Assembly (NCBI GenBank): GCA_903813345.2
Contig: CAIIXF020000001.1
Location: 4,526,001 to 4,590,000, forward strand
Direction of reading: 5' to 3'
DNA length: 64,000 nt
From: Owenia fusiformis
Lineage: Eukaryota; Annelida; Polychaeta; Sabellida; Oweniidae
The notes beneath the pieces are model-generated. The model searched no databases and was not told the DNA's origin. It saw only the letters and a program-made list of their open reading frames with translations. Made by a program: the position numbers and the translations under genes. Shown here piece by piece: positions 12,024-27,000 of the stretch; within the stretch, counting starts at the first letter, position 1, and each line of letters opens with the position of its first letter.

Positions 12024-15000
12024 ATGGCCTTTCTGCAAGTGGGTGTTTTGCTGATTTGCTTACATTTTGGTTAATTGTACACGCAATGACATAATGAATT
12101 ACTAATAAATTATAACATTAGATAACTGACATATTATATTATGAGGTGTGCTATGTAATTAGTGAATACTTGTTTTTTTGGGATCGCTGATTCTGATTTC
12201 ATTGCTTCATATTTCTGTCAAAAAATCAGAAAAATCCAAAATCAAAACAAATATTGACAAAGATGAAAAATCAAAACATTAGCCACCGCCAGCATTTTAG
12301 TTAAGAATGGTTACTTGGACTGAGATTGATCTTTGTAGCATATGCGTTATGTTGTATGTGTTTTGTATGTGTACCTTTCATTACAGTGGCGGCGTTTTAA
12401 CTTCTTTGACAAGGAAGTAGTAAAGGATCCGCAAGATGAGCAAGTGTTCAGCAAATTAAAGGTAAAAGTTTGTCTACTATACAAATAACGAATGCCTGTA
12501 GGCTATTGTAGAAAAATGTAGAAGACAACTGATGTTTTAAACCTTTGTACATTTCTGTAAGTGGAACACCTTCCATCTTCATTCACCGTCTCGGCTCCTG
12601 TTGGTCGATGAACGCAGTAAAGACCGAGTGTACAAAGATGAACACCTTCCAAGTGGATTATTTTCAGAGGTTCCAGGGGGGGGGGGGGTTCGCTCGAACT
12701 CATCAAACTTCGAACTCCCTCCTGGCTACGGGCCTGTAAAACATGTACCTCCATTGCCTTCCATGCTAACAGAAATGAACACATCGAAGTAGACGTATCC
12801 ATTTGATTTTTTTCCCAATTACAAATAATATTCTCGGAATAATCTTTCAAAGTATATATATTTTTAGGACATCAATATATCAGCATGTGCATTTGGTCGA
12901 GGACAGATCATTGTTGGAGACTTTGAAGGACAATTATACTTCATCAACAGACAACTGAAATTATCAGGTTTCAAGGCCTATGAGATCAGAGTGTCGCATC
13001 TATTCCAAATGAAACAGCATAGTATTCTTATATCAATCGGGGTAAGATAATTATACTGCAAACATACATAGACTAACAAAATTGTTATCAGGAGGATCAT
13101 ATGATTTAAAATATGTAGTTTAATGACACACATATTGACAGCACAAAGTGTTCTACACAGGATTTTTCTCAAGTGGGTGCAGATCAAAATATGCCATTTT
13201 CTCATGATTTGCTCATTTTCAAGTGGGTGCAAATCTCAGCCGAGTGCTGCGCATATTTGCTTTAATGCTGGGGGGATTTCTGACACATTTAGTAAAGTGT
13301 TAGATTAAATTACATGTTAAACAATGCCATGATTTTATGTGATGTATTTATTCTTTTATTTAGGAAGATGAAGAAGGTGTAAATCCATTGATAAAAGTTT
13401 GGAATTTAGACAAGGTAATTAAAAATCATATTAAAAAGGTGTTATACATCCAAAGGCCTAAAACTGAATTAAAGATAAATTGTTATTTTGTGTTTCATTT
13501 ACTGATTTTATTTCATGCTTAAAAATGCAAAAACAAAAACACATGCATATTATATAGAGTAACATGTAATTGAAAGAAATTTAAGATATATAAGTTCAAT
13601 ATGAGTTACTATCAATGTTAACTATAATCCTTAAATGTCTGTTTAGGTTGATAAAATGGGAAACCCATCTTGCACCAGGATTGCAAGGGCATCACCCAGT
13701 AGCAAAGGATCAAGGGTGAGGACATGTTATGAATTAGAAATTTTGAGAACAACTCCAAATGCAAATGGATAATTTAAACTATATTTACCACAATATATGA
13801 GTGTATGAATAGAGTCATACTATTTGCATCCATATTAGTCAATTTAATTTTTTATCATCATAAAACATCTGTATTTTTTGGGAAAAAATTAAAAAATGAT
13901 GAATTAAACACTTATTGTTCATGAATATATTAACTACTTTCACAGATTTTTGCTATATAGTTTAGTTACACATGTTTTATTACAAGATACGTGATATTAA
14001 TTCATTATCATAAATTATAAAATCATTTTTATCAATTTTTGAAGCTGGCATTTGAACACTATAGTTTCAATGATAATATACATGTATACTAGTACATATA
14101 TGTATACATGCTATGTTTACTCTTTGTAGGTATCTTGCCTTACAGTTCATGAGAACCTGAACAACATGGCTGTTGGCTTTGAAGATGGGAGTGTGGTGTT
14201 GTTTAAAGGGGACGTCACAAGAGACAGGTCAGCTGCTATACTGTTTACTATAATCCTTTTAATCAAGCTACTTAATGTCTCATAAAGCATTAGTAATTTT
14301 CAACTATTTTTTATTATCATCTTTGCAACTTTATAAACCACAGGGAAGGCCAAAATAAGCAAGTGAGCAAAAATGAATTTAAATATTATTTTCATGTACA
14401 TGTAGTCCTTTATTGTTTTTACTTATCTAGGCACAGCAAGATCAAAATCATCCACCAAGACACCTGTCCCATCACTGGTCTGGCCTTCAAGTCTTCTGGA
14501 AAGAATGCAGTCTTGTTCATAGCAACAGGCTTTAAGATTATCAGTATCAATGTGTCTGTGAAGGACAAAGAGGTGAAATCAGAATTAGATGACCATGGCT
14601 GCCCCATTGGCTGCTCTGTAATGAGTGATCAGAGCCAAGACTTCCAGTTTGTCATTGGAAGGCAAGATGTAAGTACATGTATTGAGTGTGTGAGAAAGTT
14701 ATAAAATTGTCAGTGTTCTTGTGAGAAACTTTTCAAAGTGATATGTCGTCGTCATCTTGTGCTGCTGGGCATACAGGAGTGCTGGGGAAGGATGACTACC
14801 ATATAAATCTTGTTATTAAAACTCAAGGAAAAATGCTTACCTGTACAAATTGAAATTTTCACAGATGCAGACTAGTGCCAAGATCTGATTAGGTTTTGAG
14901 CGTGCTTGGTAAATTACTTGGAACCACTTTGAATTTTAAATGTGTGATATTTATAACAATAGTATATGTGTATTGTTTATTTATATAATTTTAGGCTGTG

Positions 15001-18000
15001 TATTTCTATCAGTCTGATGGTAGGGGCCCTTGTCTGGCTTTTGAGGGGGAGAAATTACAACTTCACTGGTTCAGGGGTTACCTAGTAATCGTAGGGAAAG
15101 AAAGTAAAGCAATGAGATCCTCAACCATGTGAGTAGATGTGAACATAATTTAATAAATCCTTAAAGCTTACATATTGAAGAACGAAGAAATAAAGAGCCT
15201 CAATCTGCACCAAAGTCAATTTTTTGGCAGAATTTTTGAGACCATTGTGTAGGTGATATGTTCATTTTGTTCATTATTTGCTTTCAGTGGGAACCAAACC
15301 ATTCAAATGAACATTGTGACTGTGTATGACATCCAAAATAAGTTTATTGCATATTCTGCTCCAATACCTGATGTCATTGATGTCCTCTGTGAATGGGGTT
15401 CTCTCTTTGTACTAGCAGGGGACAGAAAGGTATGTCAGTCATGTATACTGGATTTCAAATGTTGAACATGTCTAAATTCAGAAATTCAGAATAATGCTTC
15501 CATCAAATTTAATAAGAAAAGTTTTAAGAATATAATTTAACATGGTGTCTTTTAGTCTTTGTATGTACAGTCATGTATTATTATGAAGTTAATGCTTGTA
15601 TTACAAGCCAACTCTTACATTTGCTAAAAAAATAAATTTCAGCTTTATTGCATTAATTTGAAATTATTTACTTTGTAGTTGTACCACTTACAAGAAAAAG
15701 ACACACAGACAAAACTGGAAATGCTGTTCAAGAAAAATCTTTATGTACTTGCAATTAAGTATGTTTTATTCTTATTGATTATATTGTATAAATTCAATCT
15801 GTGAAACTACATTAAGACATAACAATTACTATTTGTAAAGAACGTTTTTTATTCCATTTTACTGACCCTGATGTCCTAATTCTGATGTCAACACAGGTTT
15901 TCTCTTGAAAGATATTACCATAACTTCCTCATCAGGATGTGAAATGAGCAACATTCGAAGAACACTAAAATACTTAAAAGAAAAAATGATATCAACCTTA
16001 TTACCTGTATCAAGCTCTGAAACTGCATAATCTCTGTTTTTAAATATTGCAGCCTAGCCAAGGGTCACTCATATGATGAGGATGGCTTGATTGAGATATT
16101 TCGTCAATATGGCGACCATCTTTACAGCAAAGGGGATCATGATGGTGCAATACAGCAGTATGTGAAAACTATAGGAAAACTTGAGGCATCATATGTTATC
16201 AGAAAAGTAAGCATTAACATGTAATTTCAGAGAATAATTTTAGAGAAAGGGCAAACATTTTGAAAGTATATGATATAAATGTTGTGCTGTACCACAAGAA
16301 TTGAATTGTTATTTTGTATTTTTTAATGTACGGTGATAATCACATGATAATACATGTAGGTATTAGTTTCTGTGAACAGATGTCTATTACACTTTTCATG
16401 TCACCACCAAAAGTGGTGACATATTGTTATTTCTATTTGTTTCAGTCTTAAGATGTGCAGATGGCCTAAAAATCTACCTCATGCTTACAGACGTTTTATA
16501 TTTTCTTGATTCTCATTCACAATACTATGCGTACAACAATCTCATTTGTTTCAGTTTCTAGATACCCAAAGGATCCACACTATATAAATAGTTTCTAGAT
16601 ACTCACTTTATCATGCACAGCATTCTTATTTGTTTCAGTTTCTAGATGCCCAGAGAATCCACAATCTGACTTCCTACCTACAAGCACTACATAAAGCACA
16701 ACTAGCTACAGAAGATCATACAACATTGCTGCTCAATTGCTACACAAAACTAAAAGATGTTTCCAAACTCGATGAGTTCATTATGGTAATGCATATAGTT
16801 TCTGCATCCTAATCATAGCATGTGTTTGCACATCTAACCTTAAATGAGTTTTATTTTGAGAATAATACATGTAGCAACTCATTTATGGCTCACACAGTGA
16901 GCCTATGGGATCATCCAGGCGTCCGTCCGTTGGTCCATCTGTTGATCCGTCCATTGGTCCGTCCGTCCGTCAACATTGGCCGCACAAATTAAAACTGCTA
17001 TTCGGATTGAGTCATATCCACATTCATTTTATGCATATCCATAATGCCTATTTGACCTATCATCGGCCATCGCCATTTCCCAAGTCAAATTTTCTGTAAA
17101 TACTAGACACTTTGTTGAAGTAGAACTTTCAAATAACTTGTAGTAGTTGCTGTATATGCAACTTATGTTCTCTGAAGATTTCAAAGCTCTTGGAATTACA
17201 GTTTTTGGTGTTTACTCTATATTTGACAAAAAGTAGGACTTACTCATTTTCAGGAAACTCTCTCATGTATAAAGTCAATGGCAGGTTTTGTGATTGACAA
17301 GTTTCTTAAAGTTTGCCTTATACTTGTTCATTTCTTGCAATGAATAACATCATTACTAGATTTAAGCATTCCCTACATATTGCTCAGTATATGTCAGCAT
17401 CAAATTTTTACTGTTTTTGAGATATTTGACATCAAAAAACAGTAAAAATAAGTTATTTTTCAACTTGCTTCAATTTAACCAATTTTTTTTGAAAATCATC
17501 TACAAGTTGCCAGGAGTTCAAATCTGACATTAGTTTTAGGATTTGACCTTTACTTAACCTTCAGTGACCTTCGAAAGGTCAAATAAGTTGATTTTTCAAA
17601 TTGACTTTTGGATGTAAATTTTGGTCAGCTTAATCACAAAAGACCGTACTGAGCTCTGAATAAGTAAACTTTTTAAGGTCAAAGCCCATCAAACTAGGTC
17701 ACACAACTGTGCTATCTAAGTTTCTCAAAGTTCCAGACTACAAATCCAAATCAATGTTTTTGTTTGAAAGTTAGGATATACATTCCTCTGAAGGTTCCAC
17801 ACTGTGTGAGCACAGGACCGTGGCTCCTTTATTATTGATGGTCAGCATTTTTTGTACTGGGAATGTAAAAATGTTACACCTGATTGAAAGTACATCTGTT
17901 CCATGTACATTATGTAGATTGATTAATTTTATCATGTAGCAAAATTATTTGAGATTCTTGAGAACATCTACCAATATCAAAAAGGTTTTTTTCACTCCCA

Positions 18001-21000
18001 AAGGTCTACATTGTACATGAGTAGTTGTACTTACATGTATTTCAGACTAAAGATCGGGAGGTTGACTTTGATGTTGAGACTGCCATCAAAGTGTGTAGGC
18101 AGGCTGGGTACTACAAACATGCTTTGTTCCTGGCTAAGAAGCACTCCCAGCATGACTGGTATTTGAAGATACAACTGGAGGACCACAAGGACTACCAGGA
18201 GGCATTGGAGTATATTGGAAAACTAGAGTTTGAGGCAGTGAGTTATAATATATTTGATGGTTGTCATATCACACTGTAAATGTAATAGTCTATGATGAAT
18301 TAATTGTGATGGTAATTACTATGAGTATGATTGCATTATACAAAATATAGCTGCAGAATGTAAGGGAAAAATGGATTTAAATCTTGAGATGCAAAAATTG
18401 TCTTGTCATGAAATGTTTTTGGTTGTTGCAGAACATCTGTCTGAGAGTCCAAGTTGTACTGAACCTAGTATATAATAACTCCATTGGAGATCATTATGTT
18501 CTTGAATCTAGTATTGTTATAGATTTATATTTCAAAACCATCATTCATTCCCTCTACTCTACAATGGTACATTTTTAGACAGAGAATAATGTGAAGAAAT
18601 ATGGTAAGATCCTGGTGTCTGAAGTACCTCAACAGACTACTGATCTTCTCAAACGACTTTGCACAGACTACAAGCCCAGTGATAGTAAGTGAACTAGATG
18701 TTTGTATTATTCAGATAGAATAGGAGACACTGTATATGGCCCATGTTCTGTGTAGACACTTTGCATGGAATTGCTTTTTTAAAATTTGAATTTAAGAAAT
18801 TGACTCTAAGCTTAAATTATTGCTCCTCTATGCATAGCAAAATAGTTTATATTTATTGTTTGTTATTGTACACTTATATGAATAGCACTCATACAGCAGT
18901 TGTACTCCAGCTATTTTCTAAGGGGAAAGTATACTTTTTGGGGTTGGATTTTGACCAAAATGTGTTCTGTCATCAGTTTTGGGCATTTAATTTGGAATAT
19001 GGCAAAAACAAATATTTTTTGGTAGATTTATCCTCAATTTTTGTTGAGAAAATATAACATGTGATGTGAAACCATGATTTTCATAGTCTAGCTACAAGTC
19101 CTTATGAGCCCCCCCCCCCTCCCCACTGCACACCTTCCAACATGTGTTGCGTTGGTGAAGTAGATGAGGGGGTCCACTACAATTTTTATTAAAAGAACAG
19201 TTGAAATTAAAATCGAATAGTCCAATCCTGCCCCCTGTGCCTAAGTAGATGTTATAGGAATCTATGTCATGAGCTTACAAGGTACTTGGTTACATTTTCA
19301 TAAATAACTTTATCACTACTTTATTACTTTTGACATTTTTTAGTTCCCATTGTGCATTATTTTATAAGCTCAGGCTCCAGGCCCAGTCTTAAATAAAATT
19401 TTTACTCTGTTTTTACATGCTCCTGCTTTATTGGGTGTTTGTTTATTGCATTGCGGGTCATAAACATTGAAAGTACATACCTGTTAACATGTATATGTTA
19501 TTATGTCACCACCACAATTGGTGACATATTGTTATTGTCTCCAACTTTTTTGTGTTCAACAGTTGGTGTCTGGCAGTCAGTGTGTGGTGTGTCTGTAACA
19601 AATGGCATGTGATCACATTTTGCATGTTAATGCCTTATACGGGGGTATATACATTGTATTCCAAAAATGATAGCTAGTCATTTGTGAAGTTAATTGGATA
19701 TTAACCAGCAAACTAGTTCTTTTTAAGTGTTTATGTCTCATCTTTGATTGTATGTTTGTGCATACATTGTATGTTTACTGAATGTGTTGTCTAACTTTTC
19801 TCTTTGCTTGTTGTTCTTCAGAACCTTTGGTGGATGCTAGAACATTAGAAGGTACATATATTTCCCTACTATGTACTTAAATTATTCTCTACATGTTGTA
19901 TTAGCTATAAGGTGTGGTTTTTAAGCTCTCACAGGAGGTATTTTATTGCCCTGTTTTATTGATATCAAATTATTTGATGAGTAACTTATCCTTATGTTTT
20001 CAGTCATATGAAAAAATATTGTTTTCATAATGGCCCCAGTTTTAACCTCAGGATTCAACATTTTCCAGTCTCATGAAAAATGATAACAATAAAACCTATG
20101 TGAGCTAAATAGCTATATGCTACTATCAATTTACATATGGTGTTGCATGCATGTTAAAACATAGCAATCATTCAAAAGTCTACCATACTTTTGTACTTCA
20201 ATGCATTTTTTATATAGTGATAATTTTTTGAACTTGCCTGAAATCACTTATTAATTTCTAAACTGTATATGCTTTTTAAGTCCCTTCAATGCATAATAGA
20301 TAGCAATTTATCTCCTGTTCCCCATTCATAACTGAAGTATTTTTTGTTTCCCCATTTGATATGTTCATATTACATTTTTTCAATGATTTTATGTCATTTA
20401 TAATCAATCTAATGTTGTTATTGCTTTGCCTTTTTCATTATTCATTTCTTATATACTGGTACATCTTTCTTATCTCTGTATGCAATTTGATATCCATGCA
20501 TGTGATAAATAATCTATTTTATTTATTTTTTGCATTGTATGTTCATGTATTGATGTAGTCAGGTTTCCTAAGACAAGGGAGTTGTTTAGCCCAATTTCGT
20601 GTTAGGGATGGGGCTTGGATTTTCTAATCTATCCATATTTTGTACTTTAACATCTGTACTGTTTGATTTTTTTAGGAGAAATTCCCAAAATATTAAAAGC
20701 CAATGCTGAGGAATTTATTCACATTTTTGTCAACAATTCGAAGAAATTGACAGAGTTTCTTGAGCATATGGTTAGGGTAGGTCATTTCCAATACATTCAG
20801 TCAACATACACGTATTTTCTGGATATTATTTTAAAGATGTGTCTTTTTTTTTAGTTATCATTTTGAAATTTAATTTTGAGATTCATTTTCCAAACATTCA
20901 TGACATAGTCAGAAACTTTAAAATTTGCAATTTCAAAAATTCAAAATCATGTACACTCATGTATGTATAGGACTTCCCTTTCTATCTTTTAGCTGCAACC

Positions 21001-24000
21001 AGGTTCTAACAGCCTTGTTTACAACACTCTGTTGGAGTTATATCTGCATGATTATGTACATGAACAGAATAAAACAGTAAGTTGATTGAGGTTGCCTCCT
21101 TTGTTTTACTACTAAATTCTGCACATAATCGCTTTCATTTTAATGCAATACAGCAGTGCAAAGTATAGGATTTAATATTGTAGAAGTCTAAAGTATACAG
21201 CATAACTATTGACAAATAATTTTTTATTTTATACTATACTATAGTATAAATGTATTGACTGCTGTCCTCTCATCAAGTTTTTATTTGTGAATATAATAAT
21301 TGAATCAACACATGTACATGTATATGGACTTTACTGTTTTTAGTACTGTTTTATGGTGACTCTGAACTTATTCTTATTTCTAGGTCCAGGAATCAAAGGG
21401 AAAGATAACATTAGACTTGCTTCAAAATCAAGATGTAAGTTCATCTTTTCAATGTAGTTGAGGAATATAGTTGCATTTCTGAATTGAACCATATAAAATC
21501 AACGAAGCTTAAAAGTTTAAAGATCCAAGTTAAAACTACACGTCCCTCAAATCTAAGCCATTGCATTTGCATTGAGTTTGGTATGTTATATATACTGTAC
21601 TTTTATATAATACAATGAATGATTCCAGGCTGGCTATGATATTGACCAGGCCTTAGTGCTGTGCCAGATGAATGACTTTAAACCTGGCATTCTTTACCTC
21701 TATGAGAAGGCTAAACTGTAAGTTGTGAGTGAATAGCAAGTACACATCCTTCTCATACATCTATTATATCACTATGTTAGGCCGTTTATTAGGTTCTATA
21801 AGTCAGTTACCCTTTCAGAAAAACATAATTTAATAATTAACAAAATATTTTGATCCTTCCTGTACCATGTATTCTACCATAATATGTAAATATCCACATA
21901 TGAGTTTGAAAAATATTACCTCTCATATTTTATTGCAAAAAGTAATCTAAAATTGACTTGATGTAAGATTATAAATGTCCAGCCACTGGTCCTTGGAAGT
22001 GATTAATTGTGCACACAGCATTGTCCGTAGGGAGTTATCTTCTCTCTGATGTATGCCTTATCAGTACATTCATACGCTTAGGATGTTCCACGGATCCTGC
22101 AATATGTCAAATTAAAAATACTATATGAGATTGTTGTTTGTGATATCCTTTCTTTATTTTTCTTTATTTTCTTATTTATCTGCAGGTTTAAGATATTTAA
22201 CTAATAAAATGTATGAACATAGAGATTATCATATATGAGGTTCCGGATATTGGAATTATCCTGAGGACCTACAGCCCTCGGGCAGATATATTATATTGGC
22301 CAAGGTCTGTTTATCCCATACCAATTGTACAGTAATTATGCGAACGTTACAAAAATGAACAAATATGCGAACGGCAATTATGACGTAGCGGGCAGATTAA
22401 AAGTGATCTTGTCTTTCAAGTGATCTGGTCTCACTTTTCTAAATTCTGTATCTTCTTTTAAGTATTACACTAGCCTGTTATTTTCTACATGCTCTTCTAA
22501 CATATTGTCTATACAGTGCATACAATTTGAAGAGTGTGAACTGTGAAATCCATTTTATCTCATTCCAGAGATCTATGACATCCTAATCGCATCACAAATG
22601 ACCTAAAAATGGTGGTCATTAGGACTTTGAAATTTTTCATTTTCATGATATTCCTGCTCATTTACTTTAACAATGGTTGTCTAAGGACCCCCTCTGTGAC
22701 TGTTACTGATTTTTTCATATACTCATTTTTCCAAAAATTAAAGATAAGTTCATACTTGATCTGTTCGGCATGCATATTGGACAGCATTTCCCTTTGGGAA
22801 TGTACAAGCGTCCATTACAATGGACATAAAGAGGACAGTTACTAATATGGCATTTTCGGCTCCGCTTATGTTGCACTGTAATTCCTGCAATATGATACAA
22901 ATATTTCATTCTGTTGAGATGAATTCTTTGTACAGTATAGCCCTACATGTAGGTATTCCCTTACATCTAAGAATGGCAAGGGAGTATCGCCTCATCTAGC
23001 TTCATTAACCATGTGACCCTGTTTTGACCAATCACACAATTACAAGATGATATTGATATACCGAATGTCAGATCATTTTGAGTGATATCAATTTTATTAT
23101 ACAAGTTAATATCAAATACATGTACCAACAAGAGTGAGCATAGCGAATGAATGTTAATATTTGATATCTACTATGTGATTAAATAATATCAGAAGAAATT
23201 ATTGGATATTGGGTTCATCCCATGATTACAATCAAAATTCAAATAGATATTTGCTTGTTTTACCTTCAAGCCCTGCAAGTGTTTTTGTTCTTTTTATAAG
23301 GCAGCCATTATAGTGTTTTGAATCTACCACCCAAAATTTGTTAGTTAATCTCATGATATCAAATGAACAAAAAATTATTCATGCATATTATTTTGCATTT
23401 TTCTGTGTCCCACCTTTTGATCAGACTAACCTTGGCATTCCATTAGGCAAAACACAATGCAAATTGCACCAATGAAGATCCTCATTGTACAGCTTCAATT
23501 AAGTTGAGTTGTGCCGTTTTGCGTTAACTTTCTCCTACAGGTATAACGTTGTTCTGAGTCAAAGTCAAAAATGAAATGCATCTGATTAATAAACCTTCTT
23601 TTATATTCCTCTACAAAGCTCTGAATTCTGTTGTATCGTGAATAAACATAATATTACTATTGTTCAGGTATTGTCTGTGACATTAGATAATTTCACTGTG
23701 TCATAGTTTTACTTGTATAACCCATCAAATAAGATATAGATAATGTTCCTGTCCATTTGTTTGCATTTATTTTATCCCCTCTGTAACTTATCTATTTATA
23801 TCCAAAAATTAACTCAAATATGGCCAGTCCAATATTCTGCCAAACTTTATTTGATTTGATTTTACAGCAAAGCTCTGATCAAGATGAATTTTCAAAAATC
23901 TTTTTTAAAAACTATTATGATTGTATGTTTTCTATGAGATTATATACACACTAGCATTGTCATCATTAAGTTGTGTAGTACTTTGGAAAGCTCATGTCAT

Positions 24001-27000
24001 GATTATTAGACTCCAGATGTTAGACTCCAGATGAAATCTGGAGTCTATTGTTTTCGTCAGTTTTCTTATTCTTATTCTTATTATTCTTTTTCTAAACCAG
24101 TTTTCTCAATAACCATACGGTCTTCAGTAAAGTCAATCATTTGGTCAATTTAGGTCCAGTATCTAGTTCCTCGCAAATTGGGTCAAATTTTTATATAGGT
24201 CAAAGGTCAAGAACTAGGTCAAATCCAGTACTTTGTCACTTTTTTCGATTTACTCGGTCGTCCTTCAATATTTTCGATCCGGGCTTTTTTCATTGTGTTC
24301 CTCATAAAAAAGTAGGAAATTTAGGGTGATTTAGTTTTTTGATATCTCAAACCGATTTCGAGATATCAGTGTCTGAAAACGAGGTCCAAAAAAAGCTCTC
24401 CGAATTAAATGTCTAGGATATCAGTCTTATAGGATATTTTCTCAGAATTCCGAATCTGAAAACCAAATTCGAATCAGACTTCCGGTTCGGAAGTTATGGC
24501 GTTTTGAAAGCTCAAAAATCGCTAAAGGACGATTCTCGGCTTGGAGAACAAAGTTCATCAATCTAAATGAGCATTATCCCTGCTTCGGACAAATTTGATT
24601 TTTTTACATAATATAGATTTGAATGTCTTCTTTTGAATAGTCATAATTTAATTTGGGTGATATTTCTAGATATTTTGCAAAAAAATATAAGCGCGGTACA
24701 CTGATGAACTTCTTTTCCAAAATCGAGACTTGTAATTTATTGAATCGGTCTAATTGAGCGTTATCCCTGCTTCAGACCAATTTGTTATTTTTACATCTTG
24801 TAGATTTAAATGTCCTCTTTTGAATATTCATAGTTTAATTTGGGTAATATTTCTATATTTTTCATGAAAAAAATTATTAGCCCAGGAGACTGTTCTCCAA
24901 ACCGAGAATCGTCCTTTGGTGCCCATGTTAAGTCAATGGGAAAAAAGATTTATTTGAAGTGAAAAATACGAAATATAGACTGCGTTCAGCTAAATATAAT
25001 GAAAGCTTTTAAAAGAATGGGACCTCAAAAGCCATCTAGCTTCAAAATTTGGACACCAAAATGCCTAGGTCAAAATCTAGGTCAAATTCAATGTTTTTCC
25101 TTATTTTTGCTATTCTGACACTACAGATTAATTATATTCTTCGAAATTTTGTATACATGTAGCCAAGAGTGCGCTTATAGTGTTAGCCTTTTGCCGTCAG
25201 AAAGTATTTTGCCCCATTTTTGAGATACGGTGTCCGAAAAGTAGGTCAAAATAAAAAATTCTCCAAATTTAACGTATGAGTTATGAATTAGGGGTAGAAT
25301 TTTGTCAGGAATCCGAATCTGCAAATCAAATTTCCATCTGACTATATTTTATATTCTATCCTATCCTTCCTTCCTTTTTAATCCATCCATCCATCCATCC
25401 ATCCATCCATCCATCTTTTGCTGGATGACTTAGCTTATTTTGGATGACTTGGCTTATTCTGGATGACTCGGCTAAAAAAAGTCTAGATCTGGAGTCTGAA
25501 ATTGAACTTGTTCAATTTCCAAAATCTAGTTATTATTTACTAGCATGACTTTGATATATGAAAACATACTAAACGAAGACATAAACTTTAATTGAATATG
25601 ATGAAATGCTGAGTATGCATGACATTGGCTTATAATTCAAGCTACAGTGATATTCAATTAAAGGATATCATGTCAAGTAAATGAAAAAACTTCAAACAAG
25701 GCAATTTATTTCAACAGGATATTTTATATGAGGATTATTATCCCACTGATCATAGTTCGGATATACAGTATATAGAAAAGCCCTCCATCCGTCCATCCAT
25801 TTGTGTGTCCGTCCGAAAAGCCCTCCATCCGTCCATCCATTTGTGTGTCCGTCCGAAAAGCCTTCCATCCGTCCATCCATTTGTGTGTCCGTCCATCAGT
25901 CTGCTCAATAACTTTAATGCCATTTCACAGATTTGGTTCAAATTCTATATGCTGATGCTTTATGGCCAAATGACTTGCTTGAGAAGGGATTTTGAATATG
26001 GTGGCTTAAATCGAAATGATACTATATCCATGGTTGTGTATAATTTCAGTTATCAACAGATCCTGAGGTACCATATGGAACACAATGAGTACACACACAT
26101 CATAGAGTCTTGCAAACGCTTTGGGTAAGTGAAGTTGTATTTAAAAATGATCTCTCTATCAGTGCTCTCTATTATTGTAGCAACTAGTTTATGCACAAAC
26201 TTGAATTCATGTACAATAAAACAAAATATAACAAAAAATTAACTGATCCCAAGCTACAGTAGCAGTGTGCCCTTAAGACAGACATACAGTGAAACCTGTA
26301 GATCTGAACACATCTCTTTGTGAACACTTTTTTCTTGGTCCCAAATTTTGTATCTCTCATTGACCCACAAATTTAAAAAGCTTGTTTTTAAAAATGTGAA
26401 CACCTACTAATCTGCACACTTTTGGCTAGCTCCAGTGTTGTTTGGATTAGACAGGTTTTACTGTACATAAAACTACCTTGCAATAAACTGAAAATCGGTT
26501 TGCCCCTGTCTTTTGACAATTTCAATGTGCATAAATAATTTGGATATTTTATGCCAAAATACATGACTCATGAATCATGACTCACTTTAAAGGATCGTGT
26601 TTATATAACTAACTAACTAACTAACTAACCAACCAACCAACCAACCAACCAACCAACCAACCAACCAACCAACCAACCAACCAACCAACCAACCAACCAA
26701 CCAACCAACCAACCAACCAACCAACCAACCAACCAACCAACCAACCAACCAACCAACCAACCAACCAACTAACTAACATACATGTAGTTGATTAATATCT
26801 ATGTCATATATTAGATGGTAATCTGATCCTGGTGTTAAAATGATGGAGTAATTCAATTATAGAGTGTCTGAGATTATATATGTCAGTTTGAATATACAAT
26901 GTATTTTATATTTGTATATTTTTGTTGCAGTACTGCTGATCCTCATCTTTGGGTGCAAGCATTATCTTACTTTGCCCGTAAGCAGGAGAACTGCAAGCCA

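Noticed and set aside
12503-12850. Open frames on both strands, up to 115 codons, around a run of G
   Set aside because: They lie in VPS11 intron 2 over a G homopolymer and low-complexity DNA, have no splice logic and no recognisable protein.
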